Notes under the pieces: model-generated
The model's input: only the letters and a program-made list of their open reading frames with translations
Told to the model about the DNA's origin: nothing
The model's database searches: none
Position numbers and translations under genes: made by a program
NCBI GenBank assembly: GCA_964528445.1
Contig: CAZGSL010000045.1
Coordinates: forward strand, 1-13,736
DNA: 13,736 nucleotides
Origin: JAXHMM01 sp964528445
GTDB lineage: Bacteria > Bacteroidota > Rhodothermia > Balneolales > Balneolaceae
Reading direction: 5' to 3'
Shown: positions 7,654 to 13,736 of the stretch, in pieces
How the letters are laid out: the number at the start of each line of letters is the position of its first letter
Position numbering within the stretch: the first letter of the stretch is position 1

Positions 7654-9546
7654 ATGACATTGAAAAAATTTCTTGTCCCCAACGTTGCAGTCCTCATCCT
7701 TCTCTCCGTTTTCTGGCTGGCCGGCGTTGACCGGGTGGTCCAGCCGGACGACGATGAGCTCAAGAAGAACATCTACAAATACGTCCAGACCCAGAAGCAG
7801 GTGCACGACAATTACGTGGAGCCAGTCAGCCTGACCGATCTCTACAAAAATGCCATCAGGGGACTGGTCAGGAATCTGCAGGACAGCACGGCCGATCTTT
7901 CCGGCACGCCTGCCGACACGAGTTTCAGCGAAGATGTGGAGGTGGAAAACCTGACCGAATCCACCCGGAGATTTGAGAACGCCTACCTCTACCTCGACAA
8001 CAACTATCCGGACGAAAACATGACCGCACGTACGGAGGACGCCATCCGGAGCATGCTGAGCAGCCTGGATCCCCACTCCATCTACCTCGAGCCCGAAATC
8101 AGCGAAGCGGAGCAGGAGGCGTTTTCCGGCAAATTCCAGGGCATCGGCATCCAGTTCAACGTCATTCAGGACACCATTACGGTGGTCACCGCGATCAGCG
8201 GTGGACCGAGTGAAAAACTGGGTATTCGCTCGGGCGACCGAATTATAGCTATCGAAGACAGTAGCGCCATTGGCTTTACCAACGAGGATGTCCGAAACGC
8301 CCTGCGTGGCCCCAAGGGCAGCAAGGTGGACGTGACCATTCGGCGCCCCGGCACGCCGGGACAGCTGAACTACACCATTACGCGCGACGAGATTCCTCTC
8401 TATACAGTGGATGCCTCCTACATGCTTGGTGAGGAGACGGGATACGTCAAGATAAGCCGTTTTGCCGCCACCACCCACGAGGAGTTCATGGACGCCATGG
8501 ATCAACTCGATGAGGAGGGTATGGAACGGATCATGCTGGATCTCCGCGGAAACGGCGGCGGGTACATGAACCAGGCCCTTGCCATCGCGGAAGAGTTTTT
8601 CCCCAGCGGAACCCAGCTCCTCTCTACCGATAGCCGTCACTCCCGGTTCACGCAGTCCTACTACTCCAGCCGGGACGGTTCGTTCCAGGATATGCCGGTC
8701 ATCGTGCTGGTGGACGAGGGATCGGCTTCCGCCAGCGAAATCGTCAGCGGCGCCATCCAGGATCACGACCGGGGATTGATCGTGGGGCGGCGCACCTTCG
8801 GCAAGGGACTCGTACAGCAGCAGTACGCGCTCTACGACTCCAGCACCATCCGCGTGACCATCTCCCGCTACCATACACCCTCCGGACGCCTGATCCAGAA
8901 GCCCTACAGCGACGGGCGCGAGGAGTACGTCTACGAAATCTATGAGCGGGAAGAGGACGCTCAGGGAGACGCCATGGAATTCATAAAGGACGTGCCTGAC
9001 TCCCTGCAGTACCACACCGACGCCGGACGGACTGTTTACGGCGGAGGGGGCATCGTTCCCGACCATATCATACAAAGCGACACTTCCCGGTCGGCCGCCG
9101 TGGTCAACTTCATGCGCGGCAAGGGCATCGCCTTTGACATCGTACGAGATTATCTCGACGAGCATGGAAGTGAGTTCCGGTCCACTTGGGAAGAGGACTA
9201 CCAGGGCTTCCGGGAGGAGTTTGAATGGCCCGAGGAGCAGAAATCCCGGATCTATACCATGCTTCGCGACAGCAACATGGTGATTTCCAACAGTGTCAGC
9301 GAACCCGAATTCCGGTCCGACTCCCTCTACATCCCCGAGGGGCATTACGAGAAGGTCGAATGGATGACCGCCGGTATCATGAAAGCGGAACTGGCGCTCC
9401 AGGTATGGGGACGCAAAAACTACTATCCCGTTGTGAACGACGTCTTCGACAACACTCTCAGGCAGGCCATGAACCTCTGGGACGAGGTCCGGGCCCTTGA
9501 GGAGTACGCCGCCTCCCACACCGCCGGTATTGACCGGGGAGAATAA
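7654..9546 (+). CDS. S41 family C-terminal processing peptidase (PDZ-containing)
   Basis: This membrane-anchored or periplasmic serine protease belongs to the CtpA/Prc group, which trims or degrades exported proteins from their C-termini. It has 630 residues. The N-terminus is basic (TLKKF) followed by a hydrophobic segment at about 8-24 (signal anchor or signal peptide). A PDZ domain spans about 160-245 (GIGIQFNV; LGIRSGDRIIAIED). The catalytic core has MLDLRGNGGGYMNQA, then DEGSASASEIVSGA with Ser359, then GRRTFGKGLVQ with Lys384. The 25-residue Ser-Lys spacing is the one usual for the Ser-Lys dyad. The C-terminal 200 residues are helical and acidic, as in Bacteroidota members. The helical motif that normally occurs once before the PDZ domain appears twice (about 50-75 and 110-144). 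ATG 7654 is the start that gives the export signal. A 106-nt gap from hslU suggests its own promoter. Confidence 0.93.
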   Translation: MTLKKFLVPNVAVLILLSVFWLAGVDRVVQPDDDELKKNIYKYVQTQKQVHDNYVEPVSLTDLYKNAIRGLVRNLQDSTADLSGTPADTSFSEDVEVENLTESTRRFENAYLYLDNNYPDENMTARTEDAIRSMLSSLDPHSIYLEPEISEAEQEAFSGKFQGIGIQFNVIQDTITVVTAISGGPSEKLGIRSGDRIIAIEDSSAIGFTNEDVRNALRGPKGSKVDVTIRRPGTPGQLNYTITRDEIPLYTVDASYMLGEETGYVKISRFAATTHEEFMDAMDQLDEEGMERIMLDLRGNGGGYMNQALAIAEEFFPSGTQLLSTDSRHSRFTQSYYSSRDGSFQDMPVIVLVDEGSASASEIVSGAIQDHDRGLIVGRRTFGKGLVQQQYALYDSSTIRVTISRYHTPSGRLIQKPYSDGREEYVYEIYEREEDAQGDAMEFIKDVPDSLQYHTDAGRTVYGGGGIVPDHIIQSDTSRSAAVVNFMRGKGIAFDIVRDYLDEHGSEFRSTWEEDYQGFREEFEWPEEQKSRIYTMLRDSNMVISNSVSEPEFRSDSLYIPEGHYEKVEWMTAGIMKAELALQVWGRKNYYPVVNDVFDNTLRQAMNLWDEVRALEEYAASHTAGIDRGE

Positions 9547-9589
9547 GGCCGTCGAATGGCACTCCCTGCAAGGCACTAGCGATTCGTGG

Positions 9590-10300
9590 CTATGCCGGAG
9601 AGGAATCCCCTTCTCGCCTGACGCGGTCCAGCAGCACCACCGCGGCGGTCTCCGTTCGCAGGCGATGGTCTCCCAGGCTGACGGCGCGGGCTCCGCGTTC
9701 ACCCAAACGACCGACTTCCTCTTCTGAGAATCCCCCTTCCGGCCCCACCAGAAGCAGATATTTGCCGTTTACTGACGCCCGCGCCGGAATTTTGCCCTCG
9801 CTCTCCCGGTGAGCCAGAAGAATTTTCCGACTGCCGAATCGCCCTATCACCGCCTCCGGGGAGTCGAACAGCTCCACTTCGGGCAGCCAGCACCTCAGGC
9901 TCTGTTTCATGGCGGACAAGACGGCGGATTCCAGGCGGTCCAGGCGGACATTCTCCTTGACCGTGTGGCGGCTGCGAAACAGGGCAATGCCGCTCACACC
10001 CAGTTCTACGGCCTTCTCCACGGCAAACTCCAGGCGGTCCCTCTTTTTTATGACGCCCATCCCCAATACGCAGTCGGGCCTCGGAGGGGACTCCTGGCTC
10101 TTCTCTTCCCACTCCAGGATCACCCGTTTCGGGGTGATTTCGCTGACTGTGCCTTCGTACAGGCTCCCCTTGCCGTCCGTAACCCTGATGGGATCTCCCT
10201 TCCTGTAACGGAGTGCGCGCGAGGCGTGACGGGCTTCAGACGCCCCCAGCTCGATGCGTCGACCGGAAACATGCTCAGGTGGAGCGTAAAAAAGATTCAT
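9590..10300 (-). CDS. rsmE: 16S rRNA (uracil(1498)-N(3))-methyltransferase RsmE
   Basis: This SPOUT-class, knotted methyltransferase modifies U1498 of 16S rRNA in the 30S subunit using S-adenosylmethionine. It has 236 residues, the normal length. The N-terminal PUA-like part contains HASRALRYRKGDPIRVTDGKG. The middle has KKRDRLEFAVEKAVELGV and SAMKQSLRCWLPEV, the family 'K/EQS-x-R...P' box. The knot region has LLLVGPEGGFSEEE (about 182-195) and SLGDHRLRTETAAV (208-221), which form the SAM site. It is the last gene of a minus-strand group and starts only 5 nt after the stop of the BFD-like gene, which implies co-transcription. It converges with the S41 gene across 43 nt in which I see no clear terminator. 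Confidence 0.96.
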   Translation of the reverse strand: MNLFYAPPEHVSGRRIELGASEARHASRALRYRKGDPIRVTDGKGSLYEGTVSEITPKRVILEWEEKSQESPPRPDCVLGMGVIKKRDRLEFAVEKAVELGVSGIALFRSRHTVKENVRLDRLESAVLSAMKQSLRCWLPEVELFDSPEAVIGRFGSRKILLAHRESEGKIPARASVNGKYLLLVGPEGGFSEEEVGRLGERGARAVSLGDHRLRTETAAVVLLDRVRREGDSSPA

Positions 10301-10305
10301 GGGAT

Positions 10306-10527
10306 TTATCCCGATTGATTACGGTAGAACTCACCGGGCTCAAACTCCGTCCGCCCCGTTTCCAGCAGCTTCTCCACGTAGGGTTCGCAAAGGCCGCAGC
10401 CGCAGGAGCAGTATTCCTCCTCCTGCAGGGCCTCCAAAGAGACAATGTCATGGCGGTCGGCATACTCCCGTATCTCCTCAAAAGAGCGGCTGTGACAGAT
10501 ACATCGGTCGATCGAGTATTGGGACAT
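10306..10527 (-). CDS. Small BFD-like (2Fe-2S)-binding protein
   Basis: This 73-residue protein resembles the bacterioferritin-associated ferredoxin (BFD) domain. Cys9 and Cys11 (CIC) lie before a helix (SFEEIREYADRHDI), and SLEALQEEEYCSCGCGLCEPYV supplies Cys44 and Cys47. The spacing C-x-C-x32-C-x2-C matches BFD-type cluster ligation. Two further cysteines, Cys40 and Cys42, lie just before the last pair and are not needed for a [2Fe-2S] site. Redox partner and role are unknown; BFD proteins elsewhere mobilise iron or act as small electron carriers. No bacterioferritin gene is in the window. It sits 10 nt after the dCTP deaminase stop and 5 nt before rsmE. No Shine-Dalgarno is visible, so it may rely on translational coupling. 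Confidence 0.8.
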   Translation of the reverse strand: MSQYSIDRCICHSRSFEEIREYADRHDIVSLEALQEEEYCSCGCGLCEPYVEKLLETGRTEFEPGEFYRNQSG

Positions 10528-10537
10528 TCGGGAGAGG

Positions 10538-11746
10538 TTACTGTCTGAAGTGTTTGCCCAGCTTTAGGCCCTGGCCCTGGTAGCTGCTTTCGATATCTTC
10601 GCCGTAGACAAAATCCGGGACCTCGGTATTGGGCTCGAATTTCATGCTGCAGAACGTCTGGCCGTCCTCTATCAGGAAAGGTACATCGTGGGAGCGGACC
10701 TCCAGGACGGCGCGGGCACCGCCCGCCTCCACGCTGCCACCGAAACCGCTGTCGAAAAAACCGGCGTAGTGCGTGCGAAGCTCTCCCGATCCCGTATCGT
10801 AGGCGACCATCTCTGCCGCGAGGGTTTCGGGAATCCGGCAGCGCTCCCGCGAGGCGAAAATATAGAACGCCTCGGGCTCGAGGATCAGGTGATCGTCCAT
10901 GCGGTTCCGGATGGGCTCCCAGAAATCGGATATCCGGTAGTGATTGACCTTCTCCAGGTCGATGATATCCCGGTGCTTGCGCGCCTTGTAGCCCACGATA
11001 TCATTCTCTCCCCCCAGCAGGTTCACGCTCAGGAAAAGTCCGTCGTTCACCTTGACCTCATCCACTTCCACCGGAGATCCGTCCTCTGAGAAAAGCAGGG
11101 GATCGGTTCCGTGGGTGTGCAGGATATCCTGATCGCTCAGCACCTTGTGCCCGTGACGCAGGCGGAGCTGGTTCAGGCGCTGCCCCGTCCGCACCTTAAT
11201 GGGAAACGATTTGGGAACCACCTCCAGGAAAAGGGGGCCGCCGTACCCCGCGCGGACCTCCTCGAAACGGTGGGAGTGGTCCGTCACTACCCGGGTAAAA
11301 ATATCCAGCCGTCCCGTGGTGCTTTTGGGATTGGCCTTGGCCGTAAGCCGCTCTTCGGAGACGATCCGGATGGAATTACCCTCCTCCTCGCCGTCAAAAA
11401 GCGATTTCTGCGGGGAGATCTGGCTAGGAAGATGCACCTCCTCCAGGAGCGGGATGATATAGACACAGTTGGTCTCCAGTATAGCCCCGTCGGTTATGTC
11501 CATTTCATACTGCTGCAGCTTGTCCAGCTTGTCCCGCACCCGCTCGTCCTCGGGCAGGAAGCTGGATCGGACGCGATAGGCGCGTTCCCCAAGGCGAAGG
11601 TCGATTGAGTTTGGCTGAAACTGGTCCTCTTCGATAGGATATCCCTCCCGGGAGCGGATAACCCCGGCCTCCACCATCCTATGCAATTTCTGGACCGGCA
11701 GGATACCCTTGGTTCGGAAGTAGACCTCGTTTTTCGTATCGCTCAT
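10538..11746 (-). CDS. dcd: Bimodular 2'-deoxycytidine 5'-triphosphate deaminase
   Basis: The protein deaminates dCTP to dUTP and ammonia, supplying dUMP for thymidylate synthesis. Its 402 residues are about twice E. coli Dcd because two dUTPase-like modules are joined, as in the DCD_N/DCD_C family. The N-module has FQPNSIDLRLGERAYRV, then NPKSTTGRLDIFTRV with Ser142 and Arg146, and GGPLFLEVVPKS with Glu175. These align with the catalytic Ser, Arg and Glu of E. coli Dcd. The C-module keeps the scaffold (LEPEAFYIFASRERC; EMVAYDTGSG; HYAGFFDSGFG; AVLEV) but lacks an S-x-x-G-R box. It ends in SSYQGQGLKLGKHF, a family tail. The start is placed at 11746 because AGGA at 11755-11758 precedes it by 8 nt. 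An upstream ATG at 11851 would overlap the EVE gene and add 35 residues with no family resemblance. Confidence 0.9.
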   Translation of the reverse strand: MSDTKNEVYFRTKGILPVQKLHRMVEAGVIRSREGYPIEEDQFQPNSIDLRLGERAYRVRSSFLPEDERVRDKLDKLQQYEMDITDGAILETNCVYIIPLLEEVHLPSQISPQKSLFDGEEEGNSIRIVSEERLTAKANPKSTTGRLDIFTRVVTDHSHRFEEVRAGYGGPLFLEVVPKSFPIKVRTGQRLNQLRLRHGHKVLSDQDILHTHGTDPLLFSEDGSPVEVDEVKVNDGLFLSVNLLGGENDIVGYKARKHRDIIDLEKVNHYRISDFWEPIRNRMDDHLILEPEAFYIFASRERCRIPETLAAEMVAYDTGSGELRTHYAGFFDSGFGGSVEAGGARAVLEVRSHDVPFLIEDGQTFCSMKFEPNTEVPDFVYGEDIESSYQGQGLKLGKHFRQ

Positions 11747-11808
11747 TCCCTTTTTCCTGTCTGTTTCAGGCGCCGAATTGAAGAAAGTTACCTCAAGTTC
11801 CGCAGAGG

Positions 11809-12282
11809 TTATTTGGGTTCGGCGCCGGCCATTTCGTGGATTTTCAGCCATTCAGCCTCGGTGACGGGCGTAATAGAGAGGCGGAAACGGTTCAGCAGCA
11901 CCATATCCTGGAGAGCCTCTTCCTCCTTGAGCGCGTCCCTTGTAACAGGCTCGTCAAATTTCTGTATAAATTCCACATCCACCAGGTGCCAGGTGGGATC
12001 ACTCTCGCTGCTGTCGGGGTCAAAGTACTTGGAATCGGGATCAAACTGGGTATGGTCGGGATACGGCTCGCTGGCAACCTTCATGGTACCCACAATCTTC
12101 GGGGGACGAACATTGGAGTGGTAAAACAGGACGCCGTCTCCCACCTCCATCTCGTCGCGCATGGAATTCCTGGCCTCGTAATTCCGGACACCGTCCCACG
12201 GTTCGGTGCCCACCTGCTCAAGATCGTCGATGCTGAATGCCCCCGGTTCCGATTTCATAAGCCAGTACTGTCGGTCACTCAT
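11809..12282 (-). CDS. EVE domain-containing protein
   Basis: This 157-residue single-domain protein belongs to the EVE family (PUA/YTH-like fold). Relatives bind modified bases in DNA or RNA; the human homologue is THYN1. Hallmarks are YWLMKSEPGAFSIDDL (6-21), WDGVRNYEARNSMRD (29-43) and GDGVLFYHSNVRPPKIVG (48-65), which form the pocket. An acidic loop around 78-96 separates these from WHLVDVEFIQKF, and a late LLNRFRLSITPVTEAEW completes the domain. GAGGA at 12290-12294, 7 nt upstream, supports the start. It is the first gene of the minus-strand group, 62 nt ahead of the dCTP deaminase, and is divergent from the DUF71-like gene. The specific ligand cannot be told from sequence. Confidence 0.93.
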   Translation of the reverse strand: MSDRQYWLMKSEPGAFSIDDLEQVGTEPWDGVRNYEARNSMRDEMEVGDGVLFYHSNVRPPKIVGTMKVASEPYPDHTQFDPDSKYFDPDSSESDPTWHLVDVEFIQKFDEPVTRDALKEEEALQDMVLLNRFRLSITPVTEAEWLKIHEMAGAEPK

Positions 12283-12363
12283 AACTGCATCCTCAGTTTG
12301 TTATCTTTTCCAAGAAGTTATTCAAGCGGTGTTGAATATAGAACTTAGCAAAGAGAATTCAGA
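12283..12363. promoter_or_regulatory. Divergent intergenic region between EVE and DUF71-like genes
   Basis: This 81-bp AT-rich spacer separates two divergently read genes and must hold promoters or leaders for both. Each start has a purine-rich ribosome-binding stretch: GAGGA at 12290-12294 for the minus gene, and AAAGAGAA just before 12364 for the plus gene. I could not find a convincing -33/-7 pair on either strand. Confidence 0.5.
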
Positions 12364-12966
12364 ATGAACGTACTCTTCTGGAGCGGGGGCAAAGACGCTT
12401 GGCTTGCCCTCGTGAAATACCAGGAACAGCACCCCGAAACCGATCTCCGTCTGCTCACCACCTACGACGAAGAGCGGGAGGCGGTTCCCCACCAGGAGAT
12501 TTCCATGGAGCGTATCCGGGAACAGGCCCGTCACCTGGAAATAGAGCTGGTGGAGGTTCCCCTCCCCCCGAAGAGTTCCAACGAAGAGTACCTGGAGAGG
12601 GTTTTCCGCGCCCTGGAGAATACGGTGGAAGCGTCGGGCGAACCGGCAGAGGAACTTATTTTCGGCGATTGGAAACTGGAGGATATCCGCGAGTGGAGGG
12701 AGGAGCATTTCGGCGAACAGGGTTACCGCTGCCGGTTTCCCATCTGGCAGACGGATCTGAACGATTTGATGGCCACACTCACGCTCCACCCGGTGGAGGT
12801 GCGCATCAGCGCGGTAAGCGAAGAGCACCGGTCCATCCTGCGGGTGGGGGAAACCTACGACCAGGAACTGGTCGCGCAGCTCAGGAGGTTACCGGACGAG
12901 ATCGATCCCATGGGAGAGTATGGGGAGTTCCACACCGAGGTGCATTTTCCGAATAGGTCAAAATAG
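12364..12966 (+). CDS. DUF71/Dph6-like adenine nucleotide alpha-hydrolase (ATP-binding) protein
   Basis: This 200-residue protein belongs to the ATP pyrophosphatase superfamily that includes eukaryotic and archaeal diphthine-ammonia ligase (Dph6). The PP-loop is SGGKD at 7-11 right at the N-terminus. Further family boxes are LIFGDWKLEDIREWREE (98-114), RCRFPIWQTD (122-131) and DPMGEYGEFHTEV (181-193), the conserved 'GE-x-GEFHT' signature. These predict adenylation of a substrate carbonyl followed by amidation or a similar step. Bacteria lack diphthamide, so the true substrate is unknown. No amidotransferase, cobalamin or tRNA-thiolation gene is adjacent to hint at it. It is divergent from the EVE operon and appears to be a single-gene unit. 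Confidence 0.87.
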   Translation: MNVLFWSGGKDAWLALVKYQEQHPETDLRLLTTYDEEREAVPHQEISMERIREQARHLEIELVEVPLPPKSSNEEYLERVFRALENTVEASGEPAEELIFGDWKLEDIREWREEHFGEQGYRCRFPIWQTDLNDLMATLTLHPVEVRISAVSEEHRSILRVGETYDQELVAQLRRLPDEIDPMGEYGEFHTEVHFPNRSK

Positions 12967-13178
12967 AATTAACACTCTTCCCACCCCACGTCTGAATCCA
13001 CTCTTATTTTTAAAATAGCAAAATTATATTATTTTGGATGAAATTATATCATTATATAATACCAAGGTATATTGAAAATATCAGGGACTGAAAGAATGTA
13101 GATGATTTCTACAGATCCAAAGGTAAAACTTTGATCCGAAAACCTGATTTTTAATGCCCTTGCAGTACAGGTTGGGTG
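12967..13178. promoter_or_regulatory. AT-rich spacer and leader before the sensor-like gene
   Basis: This 212-bp spacer has no gene. Positions 13010-13080 are extremely AT-rich, with TATA-like runs, and are the probable promoter zone. Positions 13097-13136 carry two back-to-back hairpins, listed separately. No convincing terminator for the upstream DUF71-like gene is seen. Confidence 0.45.
13097..13136 (+). other. Two adjacent stem-loops in the leader of the sensor-like gene
   Basis: TGTAGA (13097-13102) pairs perfectly with TCTACA (13108-13113) around TGATT. Immediately after it, GATC-c-AAAG (13114-13122) pairs CTTTGATC (13129-13136) with one bulged C. They end 42 nt before ATG 13179. They could be an operator, a structured leader or the terminator of an upstream transcript, though no T run follows. 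Confidence 0.4.
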
Positions 13179-13736
13179 ATGGGGTTTTTTTTATTTCTTC
13201 TTATGGTTGCCAGTGCCACCCAAACCGGCCCTCAGTCCGTGAATGACTCCATGCAGGTATATGAGGTGAGTCATTCATCCATGAGCAGCAACGGAATTAT
13301 CTACCTGTCTTCCGAAATCTGGAAATTCCACCCGGGTGACGATCTGAACTGGGCCGACCCGGACTACGACGACAGCGACTGGGAATCCATATATCCCTAC
13401 GGCTTCGACCCCCTGGAGTACCCGGAAATATCCTGGCAAGGGTATGGATGGGCTCGCCTGAGGTTCCGGATCGACTCCACCATGGCCGATCGGAGCTGGT
13501 ACCTCTACGCTTCCACTCTGGGAGCAGCGGAAGTGTATCTGGATGGCAGGTTGATAAAATCGTACGGCAGCTTCTCCTCCGACCCGAATTCGGAATCGGT
13601 AATGGATATCAGCCGGATACTGTTTCCTCATTTCCCGATCACGCCCAATCGGGTTCACACTCTGGCAGTCCGATACTCCAACCACCAGCAAGGAAACGTA
13701 TTCCGATCACTTCTGACCGATAACCACTTTGGATTT
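13179..13736 (+). CDS. N-terminal part of a secreted or membrane-anchored sensor-like protein with a jelly-roll ligand-binding domain (3' end outside window)
   Basis: The frame is open from ATG 13179 to the right edge (186 codons) after an in-frame TAA at 13152. A short hydrophobic export segment (FFLFLLMVASA, residues 3-13) is followed by a beta-rich domain with IWKFHPGDDLNWADPDYDD (47-65), then DSDW (65-68), then GYGWARLRFRID (88-99) and GAAEVYLDGRLI (115-126). This 'W-x-F-x-PGD-x-x-W-A-D-P...D-S-x-W' layout is a galactose-binding-like jelly roll. It is common at the N-terminus of membrane-bound signalling proteins of this bacterial group (histidine kinases, SpoIIE-type phosphatases, cyclases) and in some glycosidases. 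The effector domain lies outside the window, so the output cannot be named. A GTG directly before the ATG is an alternative start; only a weak AGG precedes it. Confidence 0.75.
   Translation, partial: MGFFLFLLMVASATQTGPQSVNDSMQVYEVSHSSMSSNGIIYLSSEIWKFHPGDDLNWADPDYDDSDWESIYPYGFDPLEYPEISWQGYGWARLRFRIDSTMADRSWYLYASTLGAAEVYLDGRLIKSYGSFSSDPNSESVMDISRILFPHFPITPNRVHTLAVRYSNHQQGNVFRSLLTDNHFGF

Noticed and set aside
7555..9702. A 715-codon minus-strand open frame opposite the S41 peptidase
   Set aside because: It is antisense to an intact catalytic gene and shows no domain. Long antisense frames are expected from codon bias in GC-rich genes.
11747..11851. Upstream ATG extending the dCTP deaminase by 35 residues
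   Set aside because: It would overlap the 3' end of the EVE gene, and the added residues do not resemble the family. AGGA at 11755-11758 fits the inner ATG at 11746.
10306..12282. Possible anti-phage cassette (EVE modified-base reader plus dCTP deaminase)
   Set aside because: The deaminase is the bimodular housekeeping type and the group ends in rsmE. No nuclease, toxin, methyltransferase for DNA or mobile element is present, so a defence role has no direct support.
13043..13060. Perfect inverted repeat ATTATA/TATAAT in the AT-rich spacer
   Set aside because: It consists only of A and T in a region that is nearly all A/T, so chance pairing is likely; it may simply be part of a promoter.
1..13736. 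tRNA, rRNA, CRISPR arrays, insertion sequences or attachment sites
   Set aside because: No cloverleaf-like segments, direct-repeat arrays, transposase motifs or long terminal inverted repeats were noticed on either strand by eye.

Overview
The window reads as a stretch of chromosome from a moderately GC-rich member of the Bacteroidota/Balneolota/Rhodothermota branch. The GWxTD-type secreted protein, the two-module dCTP deaminase, the Bacteroidota-style S41 peptidase and the jelly-roll sensor N-terminus are all familiar from that branch. Several starts also lack a Shine-Dalgarno sequence, as is common there. The lineage is an inference from protein families; no rRNA is present to settle it. 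No tRNA, rRNA, CRISPR array, transposase or phage gene was seen, and both end genes are cut by the window edges.

Layout. Positions 1-3267 (+) carry an envelope/secretion block: the tail of a probable beta-propeller protein, signal peptidase I (lepB) and a large exported GWxTD-domain protein. Positions 3268-3737 hold no convincing gene. This long AT-rich leader has several hairpins and runs into an RNase E/G-family ribonuclease. Positions 3738-9546 (+) are an RNA/protein quality-control block: Rne/Rng ribonuclease, the HslVU protease pair (HslV peptidase, HslU unfoldase, 2-nt gap) and an S41 C-terminal processing peptidase. Positions 9590-12282 (-) form a compact, probably co-transcribed group that converges on the S41 gene. 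In transcription order it is EVE-domain protein, bimodular dCTP deaminase, BFD-like [2Fe-2S] protein and RsmE 16S rRNA methyltransferase. An 81-bp divergent intergenic region separates it from a plus-strand DUF71/Dph6-like ATP-binding protein (12364-12966). A 212-bp AT-rich spacer with two adjacent hairpins then leads into the N-terminus of a secreted or membrane-anchored sensor-like protein that is open at the right edge.

How it fits together. Most genes are housekeeping: protein export (LepB), RNA decay and maturation (Rne/Rng), cytoplasmic protein turnover (HslUV), periplasmic proteolysis (S41), rRNA methylation (RsmE) and pyrimidine nucleotide supply (dCTP deaminase). The less understood items are the GWxTD protein with a degenerate signature, the bacterial DUF71 protein (bacteria do not make diphthamide), the EVE protein and the structured leader of the ribonuclease gene. 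I found no clear case for a new defence or mobile system. The best leads are the ribonuclease leader, the duplicated N-terminal module of the S41 peptidase and the orphan DUF71 gene.
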